A DNA stretch of 64,000 nt from Alopecurus myosuroides (lineage: Eukaryota > Streptophyta > Magnoliopsida > Poales > Poaceae), in contig CM054058.1 in NCBI GenBank assembly GCA_028641055.1, forward strand, positions 500,295,919 to 500,359,918. Reading direction: 5' to 3'. Below the pieces are notes generated by a model. The model was given only the letters and a program-made list of their open reading frames with translations. It ran no database searches and was not told where the DNA came from. Each line of letters opens with the position of its first letter. The first letter of the stretch is position 1. Below are positions 22,983 through 33,800 of this stretch, in pieces. The translations under genes were made by a program, and so were the position numbers.

Positions 22983-23627
22983 TCAACGATACCTCTTCTG
23001 GAGAGGCGCCGGAAACGGCTTATATAGCTCCTTCGTCATCCACGACCTACGATCAGCCTGCCGCTCTAGGCGTTCCTGGATATCCCTCTGGCATAACCCT
23101 ATGGGCTGGTTCAAGGACCCTCCCTTTTTTTTGACATCTTCAATGATTATCTCCGACAACTTGACTTTGATACGATGAAAATCTTGCATAAGATCTTCCT
23201 GTGAGATTTCCCCCGCCATTTTGTTGGACCAGTCTCGGAGTTTAGAAGGATGATTCATATTATTTGCATCGCGGACAATCCCTTTGAGGTGATGGAGGGC
23301 ATAGAAGGCCTCCTTTGTGCTCCAAGCCGGCTGCTTGATGCAGGGGAACTCGGTCACGTGCCTGAACCCGTATTTGCCAGTAGCCGGCCTGATACATTCT
23401 TGTTTCTTTTGGAATGTGCCTCCATTTTGGGCGTAGCCGTTGAGAGCCTCATCGAGAACACTCCTTATTCTGGTGTAGTCTTTCTTCTTCGTCTTATTCG
23501 ACGAGTCGAAGTACTCGGCTAGTGACCACTTTGGGCAAAGCACGATGAGTGTGCAGTATGTGTCCCTGCTCAACACATGCAATCGAATCCAGGATAAGCA
23601 ATGGATGAAATCTAGAAAAAAAAACAT
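22983..23627 (-). CDS. Ulp1/C48 protease-like segment lacking catalytic residues (CACTA-1)
   Basis: The order of motifs follows the transposon-borne Ulp1 (SUMO protease-like) family: strand + W (LIVLCPKWSLAEYFDSS), KDYT.IRSVLDEALNGY, then HVTEFPCIKQP.....FYALHHL, and a C-terminal FHRIKVKLSEIIIEDV helix. The expected catalytic His before the first strand is replaced (TYC at that place). The Asp in YFDS is kept, and the D/K-C-G signature is replaced by K-E-A. So it is probably not an active protease. It is joined by inferred splicing to the exon at 23649-24794 upstream and 22407-22649 downstream. Confidence 0.65.
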   Translation of the reverse strand: MFFFLDFIHCLSWIRLHVLSRDTYCTLIVLCPKWSLAEYFDSSNKTKKKDYTRIRSVLDEALNGYAQNGGTFQKKQECIRPATGKYGFRHVTEFPCIKQPAWSTKEAFYALHHLKGIVRDANNMNHPSKLRDWSNKMAGEISQEDLMQDFHRIKVKLSEIIIEDVKKKGGSLNQPIGLCQRDIQERLERQADRRSWMTKELYKPFPAPLQKRYR

Positions 23628-23648
23628 TAGCTACGATGGTCGCGAGAC

Positions 23649-25062
23649 TTACTCGGGAAAGACAGGCAAAAGAATGTCCCTCTTGTTCTCACTGTTTCTC
23701 AACATGAAGCTCTCGAGGTACTTCACTGCCTTGGTCCGTGAACTTGATCCTTCCTCCAGCTGGCTATCACGCATGTAGTAGGGATCCGCTACCATAACGT
23801 ACGGGGGTAACTCTCGCTGGATCTGCAGCTGAGCATTGAGCGCGTATAGGTGGACCAAGTTATAGTCCAGCCGTCTCGAGTGAAACAGATTGAAGATATC
23901 CTCGTACGCTATGAAGAACAGTCCCGCGGGGTCTTCATGGACGAAGTCCGGGCCCTCTGGCACCTTGACCACGAACGCCGGGTAATTTGGAGACTCTTCT
24001 TTAAGAAGGAGGCCCTCTAGCATCACGATAATGTTCTGCAATGTGAGCATTGGTCCAGTTGCCCCTTGTATCTCGTCCAGACCCAGTATCGGTTTCCCAG
24101 CTTCATGCAAGCGGGTCAAGCCATCCTTACGGGGTCGTACCACGGCGTCGGCCAAGATCTTAGTATGTTGGACCTTTTTAGCAGGTCTCTTCCTAATATT
24201 CTTGCTAGGGGTGGCCTGATCTGGTGCGGGAGCTGGGGGTGCGGGTGCTCGGGACGACCCTACGATTGTCTTATGCAGTGTGCCAGGGCTGAATACTGTA
24301 CCCTCCGGGTAGGTCAGGCGCTGCGTGACTTCAGTACGCCTAGGTTGATCGTCGTGACTGCGGAAGGCTTCATCGTCACGATCCATATCAGGCATGTACC
24401 TATCTTGGCTGTAGCCCGTGTTGAGGTAGGCATTGATGTCGACATTGTCATCGTAATGATAGTCATCGACACCGGCTCCAGCAAACGGGTTGTCCACGTC
24501 CTTTGGTGGTGACGGCGGCTGTGATGCCGGCGGTTGAGGCACAACTGCATTTGATGATCTTTTGGCCGGTCGTTGCGGCATATTTCCCAACAACACTTTG
24601 TGCCTTGTGGTGGTGGCAACAACCGCCGGTTCCTTCTGGGTGGTGGTGGCGACGACTACTGTTTCCTTCTGAGGGGCGGCGGCCTTGGGTGCTGTCTGGA
24701 GGGCTCTTTGCTTCGTGGGCCGGACGATCTTATTGAGCGGGGCCATAGGGGATGTGGCGCCGATGTTGCGCTTGATCACAAGACCCCCCCCCAAGACGAA
24801 TCTGGCTCTTCGGCCATTTCATCACCCAAGTCGTGCAGTCTCCAAGTACCAAGGTGTCCTCCTCGTCGCAGCCTGGAGGTTGAAAGGGGGGGAGGACGTC
24901 GCGATACTCCGGCACTACATTGGCCAACTTCACCTTCATCACGTTCTCGTCCATTTGAGAGTGGTGCATAGTGCGTTCCCCCGGTTGTATAATAGTGCCG
25001 GTAGCAACATCCACCAACTCTCCGCCGGGCACCACGCGATGCAGGAGTACGCAAGGTTCGTC
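23649..25062 (-). CDS. DUF8039-like domain and proline-rich linker (CACTA-1 accessory gene)
   Basis: An acceptor-like CAACAG near 25063 starts an exon encoding a domain like those called DUF8039 in plant transposons (VVPGGELVDVATGTIIQPGE...VKLANVVPEYRDVLPPFQ...WVMKWPKSQIRL, about 25035-24790). Then the frame changes at nine Cs (24784-24792 region), and a second frame continues from about 24794. That frame has a Pro/Ala-rich and acidic linker, then LHEAGKPILGL, FVVKVPEGPDFVHEDPAG.FFI.YEDIFNLFH and DPYYMRDSQL. The last block matches the corresponding CACTA-3 exon closely and forms the N-terminal half of the protease-like unit. The CACTA-3 copy is continuous across the position of the frame change. 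Confidence 0.65.
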
Positions 25063-25144
25063 CTGTTGGGCAACATACCAGGCATCATGAGATGACAGTC
25101 ATCTTGAGAAGGCGTAGTTAGATCACGACTAACTAATTAGTTAC

Positions 25145-25738
25145 CTTGGTGATGGCGTCGAGCTCGGCGGGTGTCGAGACAAGGGCGACGGTGCCGGCGG
25201 CCGGCCCATCATTCTTCTGCATTGCTGCGGAAGGGGGCGGCGATGTGACCAGAAGGAGCGGCGCCGGCGTCTGGGGGGTCAGCTGTTGCGGCGGCACTTG
25301 CTGGTTCATGCTTGAGTTGCTGCCGACGAAGGTGGGCAGATGGATCGGTCCAATTTGACCCCCCGCATTCCAAGAAGCTATCCCCTCCATCAACCCAGCG
25401 GGGATGACTTCCTTGAGCCTCTGATCCACTAATTTATTGAGCGTGTCGGGGTCCACCTCTCTGCTCTCAAGTTTCTTCTCTAGAGCCGCCATCTTCTTCT
25501 TCAGCTCCGCGACCTCCTCATCATCCTTAGTCGATGTCGTCTTCCTCTTCTTTCTCGACGACTTGGCATCTGATGCGTAGTACTCGGCTACCTTCATGTT
25601 TAGCCCAAAGCCGGAGATACGGCCAGCTGACGTCGGCGGGGCATCCAACGGCCTTTTCTTGTATGCGTTCGTCGCCCTGTTGAAAGGCGTGTCCCACCGA
25701 CCCGTCGACCCTTCGGACGAGTGGTCAGATTTCTGCAA
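25145..25738 (-). CDS. Coiled-coil exon of CACTA-1 accessory gene
   Basis: It begins with a conserved WDTPFNRATN.YKKRPLD block followed by GRI.G.GLNMK. Then comes a nuclear-signal-like KSSRKKRKTT and a heptad coiled coil (EVAELKKKMAALEKKLESRE). It ends at a donor-like AAG|GTAACT (25144). CACTA-3 has the same layout at 41731-42351 (WDKPFIRGYNKAK, KKSEETEELKKKV). Its likely role is multimerisation of a DNA-binding protein; that is inference. Confidence 0.65.
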
Positions 25739-25835
25739 CTCCCTCTCCTTCGGACAAAAGGAAATTAAGGTGAGCCCATTATCTAATTATTAGATCAATG
25801 CAATATACATGTACTTGAGATATATGTGTCCTTAC

Positions 25836-26765
25836 CAAATGTTTCTCGAATTCCTTCACGTCCTGGTCTTTCGTCACGAATTCCCCCGTCTTCCAGTCTA
25901 AGAAGTACCGGGACCGGACAAAGTTCCTAACTTGTATATCCGTGATTTTGTGCCAGGGGTTATCTTTTCCGAGACGTTCCATCTCGCGGTCCTCCTTCTC
26001 CCAAACAGCCTGTTTTCCTCGGTAACCACCGCTTCCGCAATGTTGGTGCCCTATGTTTTGTTCCCGCATATCCTCCCCCCATTTTGTCCATTTTTTACAC
26101 TCCTCGGTGTTCATGTACGCCTTCAGTATGTCGAAATCTTCTTTCTCGAGCGTCGGGTCTGTGCGACGGATCTCCTCCCAGCTTTTACCTTTCTTGATCT
26201 TCTTCTTCACCCGGGATTTCCAGCTGCTCAACGCGGTGCTCATCTTCGTGATGGCTAAAGAGTCCACCCTTTTGTTGAACGGCTCCGGGAACGTGTATCG
26301 CTGGTGAAGCTTCTTCAGGAGGATTTCGACCAAAGCCTTGTTTTCGCTGCTTCTAAGGTCCGTCGTGTTGATCGACATGCTTTCCCGCACGATGCACCCT
26401 AGCTGCATGCCGTACCCTGAGGAAACCGCTTCAAGCGCCAATGGTAGGCCACTCGGCGAGACCTCGGTGATTGTATCAGTGACGTTCGCGAGCACTTGCG
26501 GCCTACGATCCTTCCTTGGGGCCCGAGGCTTCTTATCCTTCTTATCGGTCGTCGGGGCGGCGACGCCGCTACCACCAGCCGCCGTGCGGTCAGTGCCGCC
26601 ACCATCGGTGCTGTCATCCTGGTCCTCTTCCTCCAAGTACCCCCAATCAATATCACCGCCGTCCTCCCGGTCCTCTTCCTCAATTCTGGTTGCAGCGTGG
26701 GCATCCCAGCCCTCTTCCTCGGCACCGGCTTCGGGCACGGACCCGTGCTTGGAAGAGCCAGACAT
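25836..26765 (-). CDS. TNPA-like first coding exon of CACTA-1 accessory gene
   Basis: It starts MSGSSKHGSVPE with an acidic, low-complexity stretch and a basic KKDKKPRAPRKDRR tract. From about residue 105 comes the conserved region ALVEILLKKLHQRYTFP...W..RVKKKIKKGKSWEEI and HQHCGSGGYRGKQAVWEKED. Proteins with this layout are the second (TNPA-type) products of grass CACTA elements and resemble the plant Ptta/En-Spm transposase family (PF03004). The exon ends at donor GTAAG (25831-25835 complement). In En/Spm, TNPA binds the subterminal repeats. That role is transferred here by analogy. Confidence 0.7.
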
Positions 26766-26769
26766 GTTT

Positions 26770-29700
26770 CTGTAATAACATTCAAATTTGAGTTTTTGAG
26801 TTGGATTTCAAATTATTCAATATAAATTACTTCGTTATCATTCATGTATGAGGTATGATTCCTAATCCCTATAACTGGATGTTAGTGAAAAACATCACAT
26901 GTGCTTAGTCAGATTCCTAAGCATGCACCATTGGATCCACTTGTATCAGTAGTATCAGTCTTACTGTTGCTTTGCTACAGTCAGATTTACCTTGCAGGTT
27001 CATTAAAAAATTTGGGACACATATAGTTGTTGGTGTAAAAATGGGAGGGAAGGATGTAAAGGATACGAGCTGAACAAGATTTTTTATTTATTTCAATTTC
27101 TGAAGAATGAATAGACTGAAGAAGAAGATAAGCTACACCACGAAAAAGAACACGAGCCCATATGTGGGTTAGCATCTGCTGTGTGCTGCCCAAAAGTACA
27201 CTTTGAGCATAATAATCAAGGACCATATGGCATAGAACATGGAAAATGGCACAGTGCTATGGTGTTGATTTATTATTAAGTTCACCTTGGTAGTCTCTAT
27301 TTCCGGGCAGACTATTGGATTTTTATCCTCTCTAACCTGCTGTCTCACCAATTCAATGTGTCCTTTCATCGTTGACAATAGTTTAGTGCAACTAGTGGCA
27401 CATCTGTTGTTGAATTCTGGAATGGATAGATGGCAGAGGTTTACGGTTGTCTCGAGTCAGAAATGGCATTCTTGAATTAGTTTGTTAGGTCCAGACCAAT
27501 GTGTTTGGCTGCACTCTGACCATTGAGAATTAGTCTTGCCCTACCTACAACATGCTTAATGTAACAGAAGATGATGCTTGGCAGCTACTAGCACTGGCAC
27601 TATGTCATGGTTGTTAGTCAAATATCTACTCCATAGTTCAGTAATACCAGGACCATCTACTTCAGTTATCGACTTCATGTAAGGCATATCCTTCAGTTAT
27701 CGACTTCAAGGAGCAACCACGCAATTTTATATTTATTACAGCTAACCGTTGCTCAACAATATAAAACCAATATTTACTTCAGAGCAAAACCAAGTGGTCC
27801 TTCTTTCTATGCTTCCAATCAGACTCATGCCGGAAACTGGACAAGGCGTCCAAATTTCTACAGCAAGCACAAAATTAATACAGCTGAAACCGTTTGTCTA
27901 CTAAAGAGCATTTATTTAGGAAACCTACAACACAATATGAATATATGATGCTTCTTCTGAAGCAACTGCGTGGCACTAGAGTGTGCTAGCAGTGAAGAAA
28001 ACTCTTAAAGACACAAGCATGCGGTTTAAATAACCAATACCGTTCTAAAATCAGAGTGAACTGATGGTGTATAATTACCAAATAACCAGGAAAACATACC
28101 CACTAGTCCACTACTACACAGTTCAGCATGTAAAAGCCAAATACTACAAAGGATAGTCTTGCGAGATAAACGGATGATTATTAGACATGCACAGGAAACA
28201 GATTCAGTGAAGCAAAAATACTTCATGCATCATTAAAAGCTAAGATCATATATAGTACTACCTGTTCTTAGACATCAAAGCACGGCAAAAAAAAAGGTGC
28301 TGCTCTCCCCACTAAACAATATTTGATCAATATTACACAACACCAACCCATAACCTCCAGCAAAAACACATAAAGGGCTTCAAAAGAAACTTCTGGCAAC
28401 TAAATAGCCATGGACTACTAGCCCTGGACCAGAGATATAATATCCGGAAACAAAATAGCATTATAGACACGATCACCATTTGAGGGCTTAGCAGGAAGTG
28501 CCTATAACCCATGAGTCTTTCCAGAAGCAAAAAGAGGTTCCATAACCCCAAACTAACTTTGGAGACTCCTCTGAAATTGTCCACCTGTTTTAAAATACCC
28601 TTTCACCAGAAAGATCGAGTCAAATCCTCCTCATGAGGAATTTTATCCTTGTAATATTCTGTCCAAATTAACTTGAACCAAGGCATATCCTTTTGATTAT
28701 AAAACTTGTCTAGATGCTTAATGAGTAGAGCAGCATTATGTTTTCGAAAACGAACCACACCCAGCCAGGAGGCTAGGGAATGTTTGTGAACTTCAGAATT
28801 ACCTCTCCAGAGGCACTGTCTCAAGATTTTGTCCAGCTGATTTGTGATACCCACTGGCAATTGCAAGGTACATAGGAAGTGTATAGCCATACAGGATAGA
28901 GCAGAATTAATAAGCTGTAGCCCTTCTCCTTGTGACATAAAACTAGAGCTAGAAGAGAGTCTCCTTTCTACTCTAAATACCAGATGCATAAGATCTTGGA
29001 TTTTTGGCATGGAGGTTCCCAAAGGTAAATCCAAGTAGGTGAAAGGCATGGATTTTTGGCATGGAGCTTTATGTATGGAAATGGAGGTATTCAACCGTTA
29101 GTCGTTGCCACATTCCGTTTCTTTACTAAATCAACAACACGGGATTAAAACGGGATTTGTTTATATGGTTTCTATGTTGACTTAACCAGCATAGAAAAAC
29201 TGCTCAAGGACTTGAGTTTCTGTGATTTTTTTTTACAGAATAGCTAGCAACATCATAATAATTGTTACACAACCAAATGATCAAACATGAATATTTGGAA
29301 CAGACAAATCTACTAAGTATAAAATTCATAAAAAATTTGGGCATGACCTTTGCTAATTTTCCTATGTCTAAGAGTGCCAGAAATTCGCTCGGAAGGAAAT
29401 TAATCAACTTCCTCGCGAAACTTTGGCATCTCAAAAGAAAAACCTGCACAAAATTCTAATCTTTTCTCTGCATCAGATATTTTCTATCCTATGAAATGTG
29501 TTGGCAGTATAACTGCTATTTCCTTCAACAACAATAAAATGCAAGTGCTGCAAGATCTGAGCTCTGGAATCTGCAAGTGCTGTTCATGATCAAACATGGA
29601 TAATTATTGGTGCGGACTGTGTGCTCGATCGATTGTCCTGTCCTGGTGGGCTTGTGCAGTCCTAGACTAACAGGTCTCAATTGATAATTATTGGTGCAAG

Positions 29701-29875
29701 CACCTCACTTCCTTTCAATTTTTTATGATCGAGCAGAACCATCGATTTTTGCTGCATAGAAGCGACCTGCTGTGCCGGCGGCGACCTGGGTCCGCCACTG
29801 CTGGGTCCGCCACTGATCAGAGGGCTAGGAGAGGGAGAAGAGGGGGCTAGGAGAGGGAAAAGAGGGCCGGGGGCT
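26770..29875. other. Long non-coding stretch (probable first intron) of the CACTA-1 accessory gene
   Basis: No open frame of its own is convincing except a LINE fragment (28330-29094). At its upstream edge a donor-like GGAAG|GTAAGC occurs on the minus strand near 29876. The conserved leader with hairpin is at 29334-29420. The rest (26770-28320, 29430-29870) is AT-rich with nothing I recognise. Confidence 0.45.
28330..29094 (-). mobile_element. LINE (L1-type non-LTR) fragment inside CACTA-1
   Basis: Minus-strand frames encode the region just after the LINE reverse transcriptase core: FTYLDLPLGTSMPKIQDL, RVERRLSSSSSFMSQGEGLQ, INSALSCM.IHFLCTLQLP, then LWRGNSEVHKHSLASWLGV and YNQKDMPWFKLIWTEYY. 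A second frame (28333-28584) continues with DNFRGVSKVSLG. There is no endonuclease, no catalytic RT core and no poly-A tail in reach, so this is a dead fragment carried within the transposon. Confidence 0.8.
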
Positions 29876-30250
29876 TACCTTCCCTGTAGGTGGAAGGCGT
29901 CGATCGAGGAAGACGGCGCGGTGTCGAGCGGCCGCGGTCGATGCAGACCGGCAACGGCGCGGCTCCTCCTCTCCTAGGCAACGGCGCGGCACCTCCTCGA
30001 TGGCTGCTCCACGCGGCGGTGTCGAGGAAGACGGCTCCTTCGAGCGGCCGCGGTCGATCCTAGCTAGGTCACGGCGGTGTCGAGGAAGACGGCCCCTCCT
30101 CGATCCTAGCTAGGTCACGGCGCGCGCTCCTCCTCCTAGCTAGCACCTCCTCGATGCTCCTTCACCTAGCACCTCCTTCACCTAGCACGAATCCTCCACG
30201 GTGGCGAGCGCGAGAGGGAGAAGAGAAGGGGATCCAGTGGTTCGTCGACA
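29770..30250 (-). promoter_or_regulatory. GC-rich promoter/leader region of CACTA-1 accessory gene
   Basis: CpG-rich segment with repeated 'gaggaagacgg' and 'tcgatcctagctagg' units, ending at a donor-like site near 29876. CACTA-3 has an equivalent GC-rich block at 43843-44170 in the same relative place. I interpret it as promoter plus non-coding first exon. No TATA box is convincing. Confidence 0.4.
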
Positions 30251-30338
30251 GCGCGCTTGAGAGAGATGGATGAAACTGCGAAATTTGCCTAAGTGTGGAA
30301 GATGGAGATGGGGCCACATGTCATTGGCTGAGAGGACG

Positions 30339-30519
30339 ATTCTGTGGCGCACCACGACCCCGTGCGCCACAGAATTGTAAGAATTCTATGGCGCATCATC
30401 TAAGGGGTGCGCCATAGAATTTCCTGGGCCTATTCTGTGGCCACGATGTGCGGGGCCACATGTCATTGAGTCGAATAGATTTCTATGGCACATGATTTCA
30501 GTGGTGCGCCACAGAATTG
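30339..30519. repeat. Internal block of CACTA-1 terminal-type repeats
   Basis: Copies of GTGGCGCACC/GGTGCGCCACAGAA occur here in both orientations, identical in kind to the arrays at the two ends. Here they lie between the two genes, just upstream of the accessory gene's GC-rich leader. CACTA-3 has a matching internal block at 44224-44790. Confidence 0.85.
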
Positions 30520-30573
30520 GCTCGGTAGATAAATAAAAAAAACGAAACGCTGTATGTGACAGTTATCTATTAC

Positions 30574-30649
30574 TAGCCCAGTTGGTTTAGCTGTGAGGTA
30601 CTTAGGCCTAATGGCATGGGTTCGAATCCTGGTTGCCCCACATTTTTTT
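30574..30649 (+). ncRNA. tRNA-like Pol III unit (A box, B box, T7 stop) within CACTA-1
   Basis: There is an A box match TAGCCCAGTTGG (30574-30585), a perfect B box GGTTCGAATCC (30619-30629), TGCCCCA just after, and a run of seven Ts (30643-30649). The 5' acceptor strand that should pair with TTGCCCC is not present, so this is not a complete tRNA. It is better read as a tRNA-derived (SINE-like) head or a degraded tRNA gene. Transcription is untested. Confidence 0.5.
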
Positions 30650-30890
30650 AATATTTTATTTAATTATAAAGAAAGAAAGAATCACATACACATACATACA
30701 TACATGCACATATATATATATATAAAGAATCACATACATACATGCACATATATAAAGAAGTGATTGTCTCACATACACATGCACATATATATATAGAAAG
30801 AAGTGCTTGTCTTACATACACACATACACATGCATGTATATACACACAAAAATCTTCTTAATTTGTCTCGATCTGTTCCGATCTAGCTTA
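30650..30890. repeat. AT/CA-rich simple-sequence tract
   Basis: Interspersed (ACAT)n, (CATA)n and (TA)n runs with a repeated ~75-bp unit (aaagaa...tcacatacatacatgcacatatata). It lies downstream of the TNP2 stop codon. Open frames here are repeat artefacts. Confidence 0.8.
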
Positions 30891-30891
30891 A

Positions 30892-33800
30892 TTAGCGTCT
30901 CTTTCCCTTTTTGTTGGCGACTGAATACTTTATGCCGGTCACCTTGAGATTTCTTCGCGTGAACGGACAACCGTGGGTAGGTAGGGATGTCTTCCTTCTT
31001 ACTTTACCAGTAGTAGGCATGTCGAAGTGCTTGTCGAACTCCTCCTCGATCTTCGGATCACCGTTCTTGTCCAAGTCGTCCTCGTTGGCGTCTCCTTCCA
31101 TTCCGATGATGCTCCTCTTGCCACTCCTCACGACAACACGGCTAGGCCTTGACGGGTCGGTGATGAAGAAGCATTGGTCAACTTGGCTAGCGAGTACCCA
31201 TGGCTCATTTTTCGCGGATGCGTTCTTCGATTTGGCATCGGGTATAACCATTGTGGTGAAATACCGTCCTTCTTTCTTGACATTCTTGGCCCATCTCACA
31301 CGGAACATTGGCACCACCGTCTCTCCGCAGTAGTTGAGCTCCCATATCTCCTCGATCTTTCCGAAGTATCTTTCTTCCACATTAGTCTCGGCATCGCCAT
31401 ATGATAGCATAGTTACTCCTGAGTTTTTATTTTCGCTACTGATGTCCTTGTCCTCGGTGGAGAATCTGTAACCGGAGATGTCGTACCCCTGATAGGTCCT
31501 TACGTTCTGCCCGGGGCCCTGTGATAAGATGTATATGAGTTTTTCATCTTCCGTAGAAGGCATTTTTCTCCGTGCTTCAATCAGTTGACTTTGCTTGAAC
31601 CAACGCGTGAAGCTGGAGTTGTGCTCTTTGGTTACGTCTCCCATCTTCCTCGGCCCGCCCATTTCAATATAATTCTGATTGATTAAGCTTTTGTGCTCTT
31701 CCACGAAAGGCTCGATCAACTTTAAGTGTTGTAGCGCGACCCGGTGAGCCCTATCAAAGTCGTCGCGTCGTTTTTGAATGCCGACATGGACGTCGCGGCA
31801 GCCCTCGCGGTGACCGACTCCGTTGAGTCTGCCAAGGTGCGTCCTGGTGGACAAACCGACATCCTGATCGTCTTCGGTGCTTAGGTAATTGTCGCAGAAA
31901 GAGATGCACTCGTTGGTTAGAAATCCTTTGGCCATGCTTGCGTCTGGACGGGCCCTATTGCGAACGTATCCTTTCAGGACACCATTCTGCCTTTCCATCG
32001 GCATCATGTAGTGCAGAAACGTCGGGCCGAGATGCCTGATGTCATCAACGACATGGAGAAGGAGATGTACACATATATCACAGAATGCCGGCGGGAAGTA
32101 AATCTCGAGCTCGCATAGTAACACCACGATCTCATCCTGTAGCATCTTGAGCTGCCTCACGCCGATCGATTTCCGGGTGATAACGTCGAAAAAGTTGCAA
32201 AGGCCAAACAACGTATCACGGACATGCTCGTCCATTATCCCTCGGATCGCAACAGGAAGTATCTGCGTCATGAGCACATGACAATCGTGAGACTTCATCC
32301 CGGTGAACCTCTTCTTCGCTAAGTCCAGATATCTGCTTATACTCCCTGAGTATCCGTGAGGAACTTTGACTTCTACGAGGCACCTGAAAAACTGCTCAAG
32401 CTCCGGCGGACTCAATGTGAAGCAGGCAGCGGGAAGCACCACGGTGTTCTTCTTAGCCTTTTTGCGGGGAGGACGTTGAGTCCCTTCCGTCTTATCCTCA
32501 TCGTCATCATCATCATCACTATCGGCGGGGACCTGTAGATTTTTCCTAATGCCAAAATGTTTTAGATCGTATCTTGCTTTCGGCCCATCCTTGGACTTCT
32601 CCGAATTGCAAATAGTGCCAAGCAGACTCTCCGTAACGTTCTTCGTAATGTGCATCACATCAAGGCTATGAGGCGCGTGGAGGACCGGCCAGTACTCCAA
32701 GTCGTGGAAAACAGACCTCGCTTTCCATACACCCAGCAGCGGCTCTGGCTTGGGTCGCTTCTTTTCCGGCGAAGGGCACTCGTCCCAATTTTTCAGAAGC
32801 TCGTCGATTTCTTCGCCGCTCCTAGTGCGCGGGGCTCCATCGGGCTCGTCTTTACCATTGAACAACTCACCGCGTTTTCTCCACGGGTGATCCAGGCGAA
32901 GCCACCTTCGAGCCCTTGGGTACACGGTTTTCGAAGACCCAGGATCCCTTGGTAGCTGGAGATGCGGGGTCCCGTCCATGCACTTCACGCAGCCGCAGAA
33001 TCCGTGGCCGACCTGGGCAGATACATACGCGTAACCAGGATAGTCTGTGACCGTCGTCAGCAACGCGGCTCTCATATGGAAATAATCTCTAGTGTACGCG
33101 TCCCACGTACGGGGTGGCGTCTTCCACAACGTGTCTAACTCGTCTTTCAGCAGCCCGAGATACAAATGCATGTCGACACCTGGTTGTTTTGGCCCCTGGA
33201 TGAGAATACTCAAGTGTGTGTACTTTTGCTTGGTGCACAGCCACGAGGGTAGGTTGTAAGGCCATACAAACACGGGCCAGCTGCTATGTGTGCTACTCTG
33301 GTTGCCGAACGGATTGAGTCCATCGGTGCTCATACCCAGCCTGACGTTCCTCGCGTCGCCCCCAAAACTCAGGAAATCTATGTCCAATGCTTCCCACTGG
33401 GCAGCGTCTGCAGGATGTGTCATGATATAGCCCTTCTCCGGATCTTCTTCCGGCTTCTCCCTTTTCGCGTGCCATTGCATGAGCTTTGCTTCCTTAGGGT
33501 CCACGTAGTACCGTTGAAGACGGGGAGTGATAGGAAAGTACCATACCACTTTTCGAGGAATTTTCTTGTTGTTGGTTCCACACTTGTATCGTCCGTGGCC
33601 GCACTTCGGACATGTGGTTGTGTCCTTGTACTCCCCCCGATAAATTACACAATCATTGATGCAGGCGTGAAATTTTTCGTGAGGTAGGTCAAGAGGGCAC
33701 ACGACTTTCTTAGCCTCGTTGATACTGCTTGGCAATGTGTTCCCCTCGGGAAGGCGATCGTGCCAGAATTTCAAGTTCTTGTTGAAGCTCGAGTCGGTCC

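Noticed and set aside
30574..30649. A functional tRNA gene
   Set aside because: The 5' acceptor strand does not pair with the 3' strand and the anticodon arm is poor, so only a tRNA-like promoter unit is claimed.
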